This document shows, one piece after another, positions 35,760 through 48,350 of a stretch of 64,000 nucleotides of DNA. Below the pieces are notes generated by a model. The model did no database searches. It worked only from the letters and a program-made list of their open reading frames with translations, and was not told the DNA's origin. Positions within the stretch are counted from its first letter, which is position 1, and each line of letters begins with the position of its first letter. Where the stretch lies: the NCBI GenBank assembly GCA_032191485.1, contig JAVDOI010000006.1, positions 28,547,516 to 28,611,515 on the forward strand, written 5' to 3'. Source of the stretch: Leptoclinus maculatus (taxonomy: Eukaryota > Chordata > Actinopteri > Perciformes > Stichaeidae). The translations under genes were made by a program, and so were the position numbers.

Positions 35760-36818
35760 TTGTCCCCATGCCTATTGTCTATATATAATCTGTGCCATAT
35801 CTGGACAATGTTTAGCTCTGTTATGATGGACAGGTCCTTCTTTAATCAATTCTGCTCAATTTCTATTGAAGAGGAAGTCGTATTGACTGCATCTGCACAA
35901 ATGTTAAACATGTTTATGAGCAGCTTTAGAACAGACACACTGTGTCAGTATCAGCTGAAGCTCAACATTTACAATGCAAACACACACACAGACACTCCTT
36001 CATGCTATTACCTCGAGCCACAGTCCCTCAGCTTCATTTCAATCTGCATTCATATTAGTGTCACAGCAGCCGAGCTTCTTGCCGCCCCCATGAATAGCCA
36101 TTACCAATCCATTTGGACTGGGTTATCATCAGCTGGCACGAGCCCCAAATCCCATTTCACCCCTTCTACCAGCTCTGGCTCTGTCCCTCACTCTCTCGCA
36201 CCAACACCATCCCTTAATGCTAAATACAATCAGTGTTGCTCATATACAGCTCCACCTGTTCATATACCACTCACTCAACTTGTTTTTTGTATTATTATTA
36301 AATTGTCCTCCAAATCTATTAGTCATGACAGTAAATCAGGATCCCTGCATGAATGTGGAACGAGAGGTCAGTTCTGTCTTTTCTATTGGGGGTTCAGGAC
36401 AAAATCAAGTCTTATTTTGATATCAACATTGAATCCTAAAGAAAAGCTGTTTGTACGACACTGTGACAGGTTGAATCAATATGAGTATTTCATAAAGATA
36501 CAGCAGAGAATGCTCCTTTACACCTCAAACAGAACCCTGGTTAAAGTTACCTCACCATCAATTCAAACCGAGGACACATTTCTAAACCTCGCTGGGATAA
36601 GAGCGATACAGAACTTGATTGACTGGACCACAACAAATGCTGCTGCTTCATTGTGCTCCACCTCAGCGAGTCGTCACACTCAGATGCATGGATATGGTGC
36701 TACTGTTCACAGTCAATGCACAGCAACATGTTTGAGCTGTAAACAGGGGAATCTTCTGCCATCTCGACCATCCATCCCACATGACCTGAACGCAGCAATA
36801 AGGTCTTCAAGTTTGTGA
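35760..36818 (+). other. unexplained 352-codon open frame, function unknown
   Basis: This is a single uninterrupted plus-strand frame of 1,059 bp in non-repetitive DNA, the longest in the window apart from the transposase. The conceptual product is Ser/Thr-rich with scattered Cys. It shows no convincing signal peptide, membrane segment or known domain to my eye. The N-terminal start is weak, since the frame opens in AT-rich sequence. No promoter, intron boundary or polyA signal is clearly linked. It may be a chance frame in stop-poor sequence, an old exon, or a lineage-specific gene. I do not assign a function. Confidence 0.2.
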
Positions 36819-36989
36819 ACTCGACTGCATTAAATGACCTTTAGTATGGTCCAGCACATTGTATTCATTAATATGATTTTATTAAGGCGGTGTTATTATT
36901 TATTGTTACATTACTGATTTATTATGAAGGCTGGAGCTTTTATTTTGAAGGAGTAATGCTGGTAGGAATAAAAAAGTAACAACCAAAAA
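36819..36989. other. gene-free spacer
   Basis: AT-rich, nothing recognised. Confidence 0.5.
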
Positions 36990-37600
36990 ATTTATTGTAG
37001 CTTTTCAAGAGTTTCAGCACAGTAAGTGTAGCTTCAAAGGTGAATCTTGTACATTTGTTTCTGAGCGTGCTTAAGCATGTCCTTGCAGAGCTGGATCGTT
37101 ATAGCGTTCGTAATGTCGCTCCACCGCTTGCTTTTCTTGTCATAAGCAGTGCTTCGAGCAAATGCCTCTTCAAGCGATGTGTGACCCTTTAGCTTCACTG
37201 TTTCACCCGGTTAACGTTACCGGTTGACGACCAAAATCACACTCTTGGTATTCCAACTCATGTTTTCTGCTGAGGTGATGGAGTAAGTTGCTCGTGTTGC
37301 CACACGTCTACAACAGCGGCTCGACACACTTTGCATTATATAGTCTTTTGGTCTACGTCGGACTTTTTAAAACCCAAACACTTCCAAACAACAGACACAG
37401 CTCCTCTCTTGGGCACAGACTCTATCGGTGCATCTCCGGTTTGTCTTTGTTCATCCTGCATCGCTCTCTTCTGTTCTTTAATGTAACGTTACTGTAGCGA
37501 CGGAGCCTCTCGCTGTTAGCAGACTGTTGTGCTACCGGGCTAGCTAGCGAGCTGTACCCAGCATGCCGTTCGGCGGTGTCATTTTATAAATGTACAATTG
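36990..37600 (-). pseudogene. BED zinc-finger hAT transposase fragment
   Basis: Read on the minus strand, a 5' region shared with 23110-23250 (words such as CAACAGTCTGCTAACAGC and GAGGCTCCGTCGCTAC) leads into VPKRGAVSVVWKCLGFKKSD and, after a stop, CKVCRAAVV. Then, in a shifted frame, comes GNTSNLLHHLSRKHELEYQE. This is a BED finger: the aromatic start, CxxC and HxxxxH are all visible. Further on, SLEEAFARSTAYDKKSKRWS and DITNAITIQLCKDM match the relic at 23290. At least one stop and one frameshift break the frame, and the catalytic core and terminal repeats are absent. Confidence 0.85.
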
Positions 37601-38929
37601 CGTGTTTATTCATCATTAATATTTGTTTCATAATGTAATTCTGACTATGATCTAGCCTTGACCATACATCACAGTGTAGTGCCTCATGCTGAAACATGTT
37701 CGCAGTGAATATTTTGCAGACACATATAACATAAAGGTTCTGTTTGATATGTCGAAAAAAACAGACTCCAGATGGCATAATATCCCCCAAAACATATTTT
37801 GCTAATGCAAATAGTTGCGCAGTGTGAACCTCACGGCACACGCAAAAGCAACGAAGTGTCTTCCTCGCTCTTCATCCATCCATCCGTCTCTCTGCGTCTC
37901 TGTCTGTCTCTCCTGCTCTGTAAGCAGAGCTCAGACTTGCTGCTTGCCAGTTGCATAATAAATGCTGCCTGGTTGGTTCACATGGGATCACAAGCCTCTG
38001 CATTAGCATTCCTCACACATGCACACAAACACACACACACAAGCATGGCTGACAGCAGTGACATCACCAGGCTTGTCAACCTGAACACACTCTCAGCCGT
38101 TCTACACAGAACCAACTACAAACACCTTGATGCTTCCTCTCTTCAGCTCATCTGTATCTTCCCCACTGACTGCTCTACCATATACAAGATGCATACACAC
38201 ATTACAGACGGCTCTGCTCGCTAACTCTGGAGTCAGAACTTCCAGACTCATCCATGAATATTAATGTGTTGACACAAAACACAAGACATTTAGGCTACTA
38301 AAAGTCTCTAACTCGGTATTCATTTACTGTTCAATCATAGCTGAAATGATCCTATCATTTACTGTACAAACACTGGGCAGCTCCTTTTTTTCTGCAAGGT
38401 CATTCTTCATTGTGGAAGAATGATTCATTTCTAAAGTGATGTCTGCAGCCAGCAACTTTGTTTCATCCTTGTTTCTTAACAAAATGTAGCAATGCAAAAT
38501 ATAAAGAAAACAAAGAAAACATGTATAATGGTTTACAGCAGAACAAGTATTTGTAACAACTTTGACTTTTACTAAACTAATGGTGCAGTGGTAACCTCAA
38601 TATTGTATTATAATATTACATCCTGATGTATATATCATTATCAATTTGATTTCACATTTCCCATGATAAAAATACCTGATGAATAGAATGATAAAAGGCT
38701 TGTAATACATTGCATTTCTTTCCTTTCCCCTAATGAATGATGTGTTTGTCCAAGTTAATTAACGTCTAATCTGTTAAAGATTATGGGTTTCTCGTCTTGT
38801 GTGGGCTGATCGGCTGGTTGAACTTGTGGTTAGATGTCAGTGGTGCCAGTTTGCTGAATGTGCTTCATAAAAGGTCATGATGTATTGGCTACTAGAAGTT
38901 TTACAGAGTAATCACACAGGCACCAACAA
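37601..38929. other. gene-free stretch
   Basis: No gene recognised. A 141-codon frame at 37799-38224 lacks motifs and crosses a short CA tract. The sequence near 38730-38800 is rich in TAAT words. Confidence 0.4.
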
Positions 38930-39240
38930 CAATCAACCCTTCGCTAAGTCCCGCCCTTGAAACGCAGACTGGCCAATCGTAGCATAGCTTCAGCAAGCGA
39001 TGGTTAAACGTTGAGTAGTAGTGATACTCGTTACCCAGAGAGGTTGAAGGAGAAATACGTTTCTAAATGTTACGTTTACCTAACAACCTGTGGAGCTAAC
39101 GTTAGCAGAGTACGTTAGCACATCATTAACTAGCATTAGCACTTCTATGCTAAGCTAGCTACTGAAGGCATACTGAATGTATACACATGCTGCTTTAGCT
39201 TTTTAATGATTGAATAAAGACGTACTCAGTGTTACAGGAA
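38930..39240 (+). promoter_or_regulatory. promoter-like or 5'-UTR-like repeat piece
   Basis: CCAATCG at 38971-38977 lies in CpG-bearing sequence, followed by repeated GTTAGC words (39100-39165) and AATAAA near 39215. It looks like the 5' part of an old DNA transposon or a gene promoter. No coding exon is attached. Confidence 0.2.
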
Positions 39241-39819
39241 CACTGCTGTTCCTTCATGTCATTGTCTTCTGTCTGGGTCTCCAGGTCATGTGGTGGTTCA
39301 CTTTTACACTGTGATCTGTAGCTTTAGCTTCTGTCTTTATCGTTTTGATCTGTTTTCACTGCTCAACCAGTTTGATATCCTCAATACATACATTGTAGAT
39401 CCTTCTGTTTGCTTGTCTCTGAAATCTCTTGTTTGTTTTTACAAATGTTTGATATTTAAAGTGCAGTTAGTGACAGTGTGGGCTCCATGGTAGCTCTGAC
39501 AGCTTGATGGAGTAACAGCAGAGGGCAGGGCGTGGAAACATTTAATGTTTATTGATAATGAAGATCTGAAGTCAAAAGGAGAATCCACTATCAAAAATGT
39601 GTCAATTGTGCTCATCCCAGCAGCATGTGTGAACATTGCGGTTTGACTGAGTTCAAAGTTCAATGTTAGACAAAAAAAAATGTGTCAATAAGGTTCATAG
39701 GGTTAAGTTCTTGAGAGATGCATAATGTTGGTAATTATACTGGATTTATTGTGCAGGCTTTACTCAGAGTATTGAGGTTCCAGACTCTGCCCTAATGATC
39801 AACCACATAACTTTTGTCC
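39241..39819. other. gene-free stretch
   Basis: Nothing recognised. Confidence 0.45.
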
Positions 39820-40080
39820 ACTTTCGAGCCGTCTATTCTCCCTCCATCCTCCTTGGATCTGGGATGGATGTGAAGGGAGGGCGGAGGAGAGGAGGGGAGG
39901 TGCTGGCTAACCCCAATGAGGCCTAATTAGAGAGATTAGAAGTGGAGGGAGTGACTCACACTACAATAGCAGCTCTGACCTAACTGCTAATGTTCTCCAC
40001 CCAGCCCATTTAATCCAATTCACATCCATTATCTTTAGCCTCTTTGTGCTCGCTCACCCTCTGTCCTGTCACTTACTGCT
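39820..40080. promoter_or_regulatory. candidate conserved non-coding element
   Basis: GAGGCCTAATTAGAGAGATT and CATTTAATCCAATTCACATC give dense homeodomain-like sites in non-repetitive DNA. Confidence 0.3.
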
Positions 40081-41459
40081 GAATGTCATCCTTTGTTTTT
40101 TTTGTTTTTTTTATTTTCTTCACATCCTTGGACACGGAAGAGAATCAGTGCAGGTGTGAAGGATGGTGAACGGTCTGGCCTTTCACTCCTCCTCATGTAA
40201 CATCTAATTCATGCTTTTATTAAGGGCAAACCAAACCAATGGGATCTAATGATAGAATTAGCCAGAAATATGTCTTCAGCTTAGTGGTCACAATTAGCTG
40301 ACCGCTGATTATGCATAAACCTGTTTGATTATGCAAAACCTGCACAAACAAACAGGTTGCAACATGATTGCACTGCTCACCTGTCAAGTTTACGATAAAA
40401 CTATAGGATATACCTAAATACAAACCTAGCTCGGCAATTGGGATTGGGGATTCAACTGATCAAATCTGAATCCATCAAACCTTCATCAAATTAATCAATT
40501 ATGAATTACATTTATTAATACATGTGAGATTCAACTTAGATATGTACTTTTTCTTCACCGAGAAAGCTGGAATACTGCAAGATTAGTGTTACAAACTGAA
40601 AATGAGATGAGCAGCTGATATGAAACGTATCTGACACACAGCAATAACACCTATAGCGTATTTACTTTTCTACTAAGCTACTTCCAAATACTGTTAGTCC
40701 TAGAACTGTTGAGAGCCTTAAAGTGTGATGTGAAGCTCCATTTTGACCTTTAGTTGTCACTCATAAAGACAGACATAATCTGCTCCCAGTGTGTTTGTAA
40801 TGTCAACCGCCAAAGGTGACTGACCTGATAAAACTAGACACCTGCTAATGTTACCAAATGTCTTGTTACCATTCCTGTAAAATGAGCCTAAAACGCCTAT
40901 CCAAGGCATACCCAAAGTAAATTGAAAGCTGTTCTTGAACCATTTGGAGTACATGCATGGTGTTGGTCTCTTTTGAAAGGTAACACTCTGAAGTTTTCCC
41001 CCAACAGTCAGAATCACTGTAAGTGCTACTGGCATTGAGTAATAGAAGTTTGAACACACTGAAGTAGAAGGTTTTTAATTCCGCCTGAATATTTCTTTGC
41101 AAACAGATGCCTGCAGATGACCATAGCTGTGACTTATTAGCTGGAAAACACAATGGGACCACAGCATGAAGCCTTACCTAGTCCAGGTTCAAATTTGATA
41201 ACAATACCACAGAAAATGAATATTTTACACATCTTTTTCTAAGGGTATGTCTGGCATTTTCCAAAAAAGGTTATTTGGAGACCCATGGTAACCATGGTAA
41301 CATACCTAGGCTAAAAAGGCCTAACCCACTCCTGATCTGAATCGACATCAGATGATTGCCTATTATGTGAAAATAAAGAAATAACAGTTAGACATTTTCA
41401 AAACTAGACAAAACTTTTTCATCTTTTCTGCATTCTACTTTTTTACAGCTAGCTGGCTC
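40081..41459. other. gene-free stretch
   Basis: No gene recognised. CCATGGTAACCATGG, a 15-bp palindrome, occurs at 41283-41297. Two 98-100-codon minus frames overlap at 40757-41162 without motifs. Confidence 0.4.
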
Positions 41460-41834
41460 GATCTTTACACGAAAGAAGAGGGGCAGGCACTTTCCTTCAA
41501 CGCAGACTCTTGTTGGCTATTGTAGGCTGTGGACAAGACATGGACGCAAGTGAGGTGTCAATGGAAAGGTCAGAGGGCAGCCGCCATTTTGAGACCCAGA
41601 GACCGTCAATGTTTACATGCAAACTGGAGTTACGACGGAAAATACATAAATAATTAGGCATATCTGCCGGCTAATTTGAAACGATGCAACAGCAGTCCGT
41701 GGGTATTTATGGACGTAATAATGTGTTTTGGACTACATATTTGACTGGATTGGATCGTCTGGACCTTTAGCAAATTAACAATAGCGCTTTTGTTGGAATA
41801 TTATCGAGGGGTGGATTACTATGAGGCTTCATTG
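41460..41834 (+). promoter_or_regulatory. candidate orphan first exon
   Basis: GCCGCCATTTTGAGACC (about 41580) is a YY1-like promoter word. About 240 bp later ATGAGGCTTCATTG|GTGAGT gives a start codon (41821) and a strong donor after 41834. No downstream exon was identified. It could be the 5' end of an old DNA transposon gene. Confidence 0.25.
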
Positions 41835-42780
41835 GTGAGTTGCCTCGATTTTGTAATAGTTTGTTATTTGGTTGGTGGTCTGACAGAGGCGTTGATTGTA
41901 CCTGCTGTTGTGATTGTATCTTGAAATGGTTTGCATCAATCGAATCACAAGAATCTTAGCTTTCCAAAGAGATGTTGCATCAGTGCCTACCTATACATAG
42001 CAGTTGTGTACATGACAGAGGTTTACACTTAACACTCCAACGGCCCGCAGTGTTAATAGGATTGCTCTTTGCTGATAAAAAAGAAATCTCAAGGAGAGGT
42101 AAAGATTTCAATATAAGATTTTTTTTTGTTTGTATTTTGTACCAAGATACGAAACTAACGGTTACTATTTTGAAATGTTAACCCATATCTATGAGCACCC
42201 ATGTCTGTGCCTTTTAAACAACAACTTTTGTCTGAAAAAGTAGCAGCAAATGAAAAGTGTTATACACCAAATATATATAAAAAAGTCTTGAACGTACAAT
42301 AGCTGATAATGTTGCTTCTTTTTAATTGCTAATTAGGATTGCAATACTGCGGGGAGGAACAATCGGAGTCAATTCAAAAATAGACTCTTGCATTGTGTAA
42401 GAGTTTGAGGTTTTCACGGTGAAATCTTGATATGACAGTAACTCTCAATCACTTAAGGGAAGGTCTTTTTATGCAAGGGGAAGTGAGTATCAGCAGTCGC
42501 CAGTCGGCTCCATCATCCTCAGCTCCCACATCAGAGAGGGCCCTTTCAAAGCGCCTCCAAAGGCTCAGCAGCACCAGGCTGCCCAGGCAGGCCGAGGTTG
42601 GGTCAACCTGATAAGGCGTTCGGGCTCACTCCTGGCTGAGCAGGGAGTCTGGAGTCTGGAGTACGGTGAGCGTCATGCCTTTGATTCGCTGCAATAGCCA
42701 CACTCCTTTCTGCGATAGGAGCTCAAATCCAGCCCGTTGACGATCAAATAGACGATTTCACGGACACATATGTGAGTGTG
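41835..42780. other. gene-free stretch
   Basis: No gene recognised. 42500-42670 is GC-richer and non-repetitive. Confidence 0.4.
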
Positions 42781-42835
42781 TACTGTGTGTGTACTGTGTG
42801 TGTACTGTGTGTGTACTGTGTGTGTACTGTGTGTG
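42781..42835. repeat. 11-bp tandem repeat (TACTGTGTGTG), five copies
   Basis: Five perfect or near-perfect copies in tandem. The overlapping minus-strand frames rich in THTV are artefacts. Confidence 0.95.
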
Positions 42836-44001
42836 CGCTCTGAGACACAATCAGAAAGCACTGTCTGGAATGAACCCCGGTAATGAAGAGTTGGCCCTCT
42901 GTGTCGCACTTTTTAAGCCCGAAATAATCAGAACGGATGAGCAAGTCAACAAAGACTCATAAAAATAAAGATTAAGACACAATCAGGGCCCACACAATCA
43001 GCTTAGAGATGACATTTGTGTGTTTCAGTTGATAAGCATGCGGACTGCTCCAGATGGCTCACACTGGGGTAGCTCAGGATTAGGAAAAATAGATGTAAAA
43101 AAGCACATCGTCCTAGAAACTGCAAAAAAAAAGGCAGCGTGTCTATCAATGCATGAAATCTGAGCATCGGATTTCCTCCTGCAGCTTTTGTGTATAAACT
43201 ACACAAATCCAGAAATATACAGCAATAAAGCAGCCATCTCATCGTAGCCTGACTCGACAGCAGCTGATTGATTTCAGCATTTTCCAGGATGAGTTTCGCA
43301 GATTACAGCAGTTTAGATTTGATTTAAGTCGTGAAAGGTCACTGATGAAAAACTAAATATATATAAACATACATTATGGCACAAATTCCGTCCATTTAAT
43401 GTGAAGAAGGAAAAAGGAATATTGTGCCGGTAAACGTAAGCAGTGGAAATATGTCTTTAGTGGGGAGCGACCTGTGGCAAACTTTGCACAACATGGTTTC
43501 TGATGAGCTCTTCTTGTTTTGGTTGTCTCTGTCATAGCAAAACAGCTGTTCACTCCAGCTCTGCTGCCACATGTAAACATCACAATTTAAAGCATCATCC
43601 GACTGTCTTAAATATGAACCTATTAACGAAACAATATAGAACAAATATTATGACATTGTTATTGTTAGATCCGGGAGTTAAGCCCCGATACAGGACTATA
43701 AAATAAACCAGCTCTCCGTTTAAAGGGTCCGGATCACCAAGCCCGCCGGGTTGTTACACACCTGACGAGATACTCGGTGATCCGTTTATGCTGGTGGTCG
43801 AAGGAACTCCCTCCTGACGTCTACCCTGCTTCCTCTGGCAACTGCACACGGCAGAGAGGCCCTCTTGTCCAGGGGAGGGCCACATGAGAAACAGGGCCTG
43901 TTGTGGAGGGTCAATCCTGCTCAATATTATTCCACCTCTTCATAAAGCAGTACATTGTATAGTTCTGATGAGCTGTGAGTGGTTAGAGTAAATGTTATGA
44001 T
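42836..44001. other. gene-free stretch
   Basis: No gene or clear repeat. Confidence 0.4.
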
Positions 44002-44330
44002 CAGTGGTGGAATGTAAGTATATTTGCTTAAGAACTGTACTTATGTACAAATTCAAGGTATTTACTTGAGTATTTCTATTTTATTTAACTTTGTACTTCC
44101 ACTCCACTACATCTCAGAGGGGAATATTGTACTTTTTACTCCACTACATTTGTCTGCAGCTTTAGTTACTTTGCACATTATAATGTGTCAAACCCTTCCT
44201 AACTACCCAAACTGAACAACAGAGTATAAAGGAGTTAAAATGAGCTCCACCTGAAACATCTGCTGCAGGAATAATGATCCAAACAAATATAAATATGTAG
44301 TATCCATATATAATAGGATCATGTTTCTGT
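44002..44330 (+). mobile_element. truncated non-autonomous DNA element (CAGTGGTGGAA family)
   Basis: It starts CAGTGGTGGAATGTAAGTAT and continues with AGAACTGTACTTATGTACAA, TACTTGAGTATTTCTATTTT and TACTTTTTACTCCACTACAT, matching a very common fish element from recalled consensus. The expected inverted right end (TCCACCACTG) was not found, so the copy is truncated. Confidence 0.7.
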
Positions 44331-44818
44331 TCATTAGTACTTGTATTAGTATTGTTTGTAGTCCAATGACCTCATGTTCTGTGTTTTAGTTCAGTGAAGG
44401 AGTGACTGAAGGGTGAATGTGTGAGGTGAGATGTGAAGGACAGCTGACAGGTGATGGTCAGTGAGAGAGGATCTGGATCTGGATTCATTAAACTCCATCA
44501 CGGAGAATGTTTGTTCACATATGGAGGTGGATCCAAAGGGAACAACATCTTCTGAGCATGTTGCTTTAGCAGCTTAGCTACAAAGCCTCAGATGTCCGTG
44601 TCGCTCTGCATCAGTGGAGTTTTAATATTTCTTCGTGTTGTAGACCAGCTGCTATAACAAAACAAAACAACAATCTGCCAATATGGATCACCAATGATCG
44701 GCAATTAGTATCTGCGGCAAAACAATACGTCATCGGCCATTACATCTTTCTAAAGTGCATTATCATTTCATATCCAAATAATGAATTTTTGTTTGATCAC
44801 ATCCATATTGTGCATGTT
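44331..44818. other. gene-free stretch
   Basis: Nothing recognised. Confidence 0.4.
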
Positions 44819-45190
44819 TCAGAATGACTCGTGACTGGGAGGACGAGTGGAACAGGAGGACGAGTGTGTCTGAGACAGAACACAGAAGCCAGTTATTATT
44901 CCAACAATTATCACTGCGCCTATAGGAACAAGGACTTCCTCTGCTGGTGGAGGAGTGGATGGAGGGGGGGGGGGGGGGGGGGTTAATGGAGGATAATATG
45001 TGTTGGTAGCCATGGCAACCAAGACTTTGAAGGATGCTGACCCCCGCCCGCCTACCCGTTCCCTCTTTGTCTCCATGTGGTGTACAGTGGTGGTGCCTTG
45101 GAGTAAAGCTTCTTTAGGTACAATTTTCACATTTATTGAATATGAAAAAGATTCTTGTTGTAGCTGGATGACATTTCTGATATTATCCAT
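44819..45190 (-). other. 123-codon open frame with a membrane-like segment, function unknown
   Basis: The minus-strand frame encodes a polar N-terminal part, a proline run (from the poly-C/poly-G tract at 44964-44982) and then VLVPIGAVIIVGIITGFCVL. That last piece is a hydrophobic stretch long enough to span a membrane, followed by a short Ser/Cys-rich tail. An acceptor-like CCACCAGCAG precedes the hydrophobic block, which could therefore be a separate exon of a type I membrane protein. No domain is recognised and there is no signal peptide. It could be a pseudo-exon, part of a gene, or chance. Confidence 0.2.
44964..44982. repeat. run of 19 G
   Basis: A homopolymer tract inside the minus-strand frame above; its length is likely unstable. 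Confidence 0.9.
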
Positions 45191-46639
45191 GATTGTTGAG
45201 GGTTTTTATGAGCATGAAAGAGTATGTAATCCTGTAGCTGATTTTAAAGCATGAAGATCAGCTACAGAAGAAATGCCATGGTGTGACGACGGTGTCGATG
45301 CCTCTTTGTTATATCCTAAATGTGCGTAACCGTGTCTTTTTTAATTGTATTGCTTTTTGTTTTCTATGTTCCTCTTGCTTTTGTTTTTCATGTTACACAC
45401 AGTGTTTTTGTATTTGTCATTGACCACATGTCACCGTGTATTGAGGGTGTGACGATAAACAAAGGTGATGATTTACATACTGAGTAACAGCTGCATTTCT
45501 TCACAGTCAATGGCTTCGATAGTCAGTTTCAAGGCAACTCTATAAGTTGGAAACACTTTTTCAACTGAGGCGTTTCGACATTATCAATACATGTGTGTTC
45601 TCTACTGACACTACAAATCAGAAACTGAAACCTTACTGCGTGTGGAAAAGTCATGTATGTCGTTCTTAGAACTCGTCCGTCTTTGGTGAAAGCGCTTCTG
45701 AAGTGTTTGCACCCTCATCTTATTGTGAGACACTTTAAATCTCTGTTTTATCTTTTATATATTTATTTAATGTCTGGTTTTAAATCAGTAATGTCTTAAT
45801 GTTTTTATACATTTTTGACCTTGTTGCTGCTGAACTGACTGACGAGTCGCCAACTTCATTTCATTGTATGTTTTGACAATAAACAGCCTTATCCTTAAAC
45901 TAGGTTATTCTATAAGCAAGATTCTACAAACAGGATTAAGGATCATTTGAGCACTGAATGTACAGTTCCTGTTACTGAATTACAATTTTTTGGTTGATGC
46001 AATTTGCTCGATATATTCTGTTGTGTCTTTTATTCTTCATGTTAGTTTTAATGCTGAACTGTTTTGTTATTTGTCTTTTAAGTTCATTTCATGAAGTCTG
46101 AAACACTCTTTGACATATTTCTGGTCTCCATGCTGCAAAGTTCAAAGTCTTGTTTAATCACTGAGCTGCCAGCATGAGTGGCAAGAGGAAACATGATGGT
46201 ATAGTGTTACCAGCCATCTGCAGTGCAGCTTAAAACACTTAGCCTGCAACCCAAAACGCCTGTGTGTGCGCCTCCCTGCCTTTATTCTGCGGTTGCTTCT
46301 GAGTAGAACATGTAATGCATCGTCCTCACCCACCTACCGTACAGCTCAAAACAAGGTGGGATCAAAGCCCGACACACATCATAATGGACAAACTGTGTAT
46401 CACTTCCAACAGTGATATCGGATTCAATGTGGGACTCAGTCCGTGTTACCAAAAAGGATGTAAAAGAAACCCATCGAGATGAGACAACATGCACTGCACC
46501 AAAAATCTCGATGTTCACCTCCTGAAAGTTGAATCAAAGTGAGGAGTGTTAAAAAGGGGCTTGTGGCAAAGACAGGAAAACGTGTGACTGTGATGAGCCT
46601 GCGAGCGAGGCAAAATGTGTGTGTTTAATGTGTGTCTGT
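45191..46639. other. gene-free stretch
   Basis: No gene recognised. The section around 45780-45895 ends in CATTTCATTGTATGTTTTGA followed by CAATAAACAGCCTT, resembling a LINE-type or transcript 3' tail. Confidence 0.4.
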
Positions 46640-46860
46640 GTGCTAATTTTGGCTAAGAGGCCTGGGAATGATGTTGCTGGCTAAAGCACGGTTCCCTGGT
46701 TTAATGGTAATTAGATTTTGCTTTTGGTTGGCTCGCCCAGCGCCTGTCAACATCATGTCACAGCAGTGGTCTTTGGAGTGACACCGCCTGAGAGGCTTTT
46801 TTTCACTGGCCAGAGCCCAAAACAGGGCCGCAGGCATGAAGGCAGAGCAAATGACACAGC
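46640..46860. promoter_or_regulatory. candidate conserved non-coding element
   Basis: TTTAATGGTAATTAGATTTT and TGTCAACATCATGTCACAGC in balanced, non-repetitive DNA. Motif-based call only. Confidence 0.3.
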
Positions 46861-47560
46861 GCCACAAGAAACACAGCTATGGAGAGGGTGAGGGGAAGGG
46901 CAAAACTAAAACGTGATGGTAGTGGAGGAATTCAGAATCCTGATCAGAGTTTTATGCTGGAATGAAAGGTGTGTTCCAGTGTACTGGGTATGGGTGTGTT
47001 CACCAATAGTGCCATCATAATCACATGTTTTAATGATACACTGGGTGAGCGTTTGGCCAGTTTCTAATGAGATTTGATTAATTTCGCACAGAATTTGGGT
47101 CAAATCATTGCAGCCTTATTTCTGACTGCTGCATTGGTTTTCCAATACCTCTAATATATCCCTTTCAAATCATTGCCCTGTACACAGTGAGAAGCAGTAC
47201 GCACCACATCTCGTACAAAGGAGGTCTCTCCTGAGAGGAATCTTCAGTGATTACACATTTAGTTCCTGTTACTGTGGTTCCTAGGAAGCCGCTCAGTCAC
47301 ATGAGAGAGGAAGCAGAACAGAAGTTGTACGCAAACAGGAAGACTATTTTAAAGTTTGCAGATAGCAATGGTCCAGAGTGTAATATTGTGTTCATCTCAT
47401 GTCAAAGCAGCATTAGTCCTGCAGACAGTCTATTCTTGGATCACGTTAACTTAATTAATATATCAGCACCAAAATACTGCTGATTCTAGCAGCTGCTTCG
47501 GCTACCATCCTAAAACTGGTGGCATAGTTCAGGAAGTATGAATTTCGTAATGATCCATTC
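46861..47560. other. gene-free stretch
   Basis: Nothing recognised. Confidence 0.4.
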
Positions 47561-48350
47561 CGCCATCCCTCCATCCCCCATCATACATCCACCACTCCAT
47601 CCATCCAACCCTCCCTCTATCATCCATCAATCCACCATCCATCAATCCGTACATCCATCCATCATCCATCCCTCCATCAATCCATCCATCAATCCACCAT
47701 CCATCAATCAATCCGTACATCCATCCCTCCATCATACCTCCATCAATCAATCCATCAATCCGTACATCCATCCATCCCTCCATCAATCCATCCATCAATC
47801 CACCATCCATCAATCAATCAATCCGTACATCCATCCATCCCTCCATCAATCCACCATCCATCAATCAATCCGTACATCCATCCATCCCTCCATCAATCCA
47901 CCATCCATCAATCAATCTGTACATCCATCCATCCCTCCATCAATCCACCATCCATCAATCAATCCGTACATCCATCCATCCCTCCATCAATCCACCATCC
48001 ATCAATCCGTACATCCATCCATCCCTCCATCAATCCACCATCCATCAATCAATCCGTACATCCATCCATCCCTCCATCAATCCACCATCCATCAATCTGT
48101 ACATCCATCCATCCCTCCATCAATCCACCATCCATCAATCAATCAATCAATCCGTACATCCATCCATCCCTCCATCAATCCACCATCCATCAATCAATCC
48201 GTACATCCATCCATCCCTCCATCATACCTCCATCAATCCGTACATCCATCCATCCCTCCATCAATCCACCATCCATCAATCAATCCGTCCATCCATCCAT
48301 CCATCCATCCCTCCATCATACCTCCATCAATCCATCCATCCATCATCTAT
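47561..48350. repeat. CATC-based satellite with 47-bp higher-order unit
   Basis: CATC and its variants CATA, CCTC and AATC form a unit beginning GTACATCCATCCATCCCTCC and continuing ATCAATCCACCATCCATCAA, about 47 bp, repeated some 12-15 times. Gains or losses of ATCA account for the length variants. The 282-codon Ser/Ile/His/Pro frame across it is produced by the absence of stops in the repeat and is not a gene. Confidence 0.95.

Noticed and set aside
47561..48350. CRISPR-like array
   Set aside because: Units are contiguous low-complexity tetranucleotide repeats without distinct spacers, in animal DNA.
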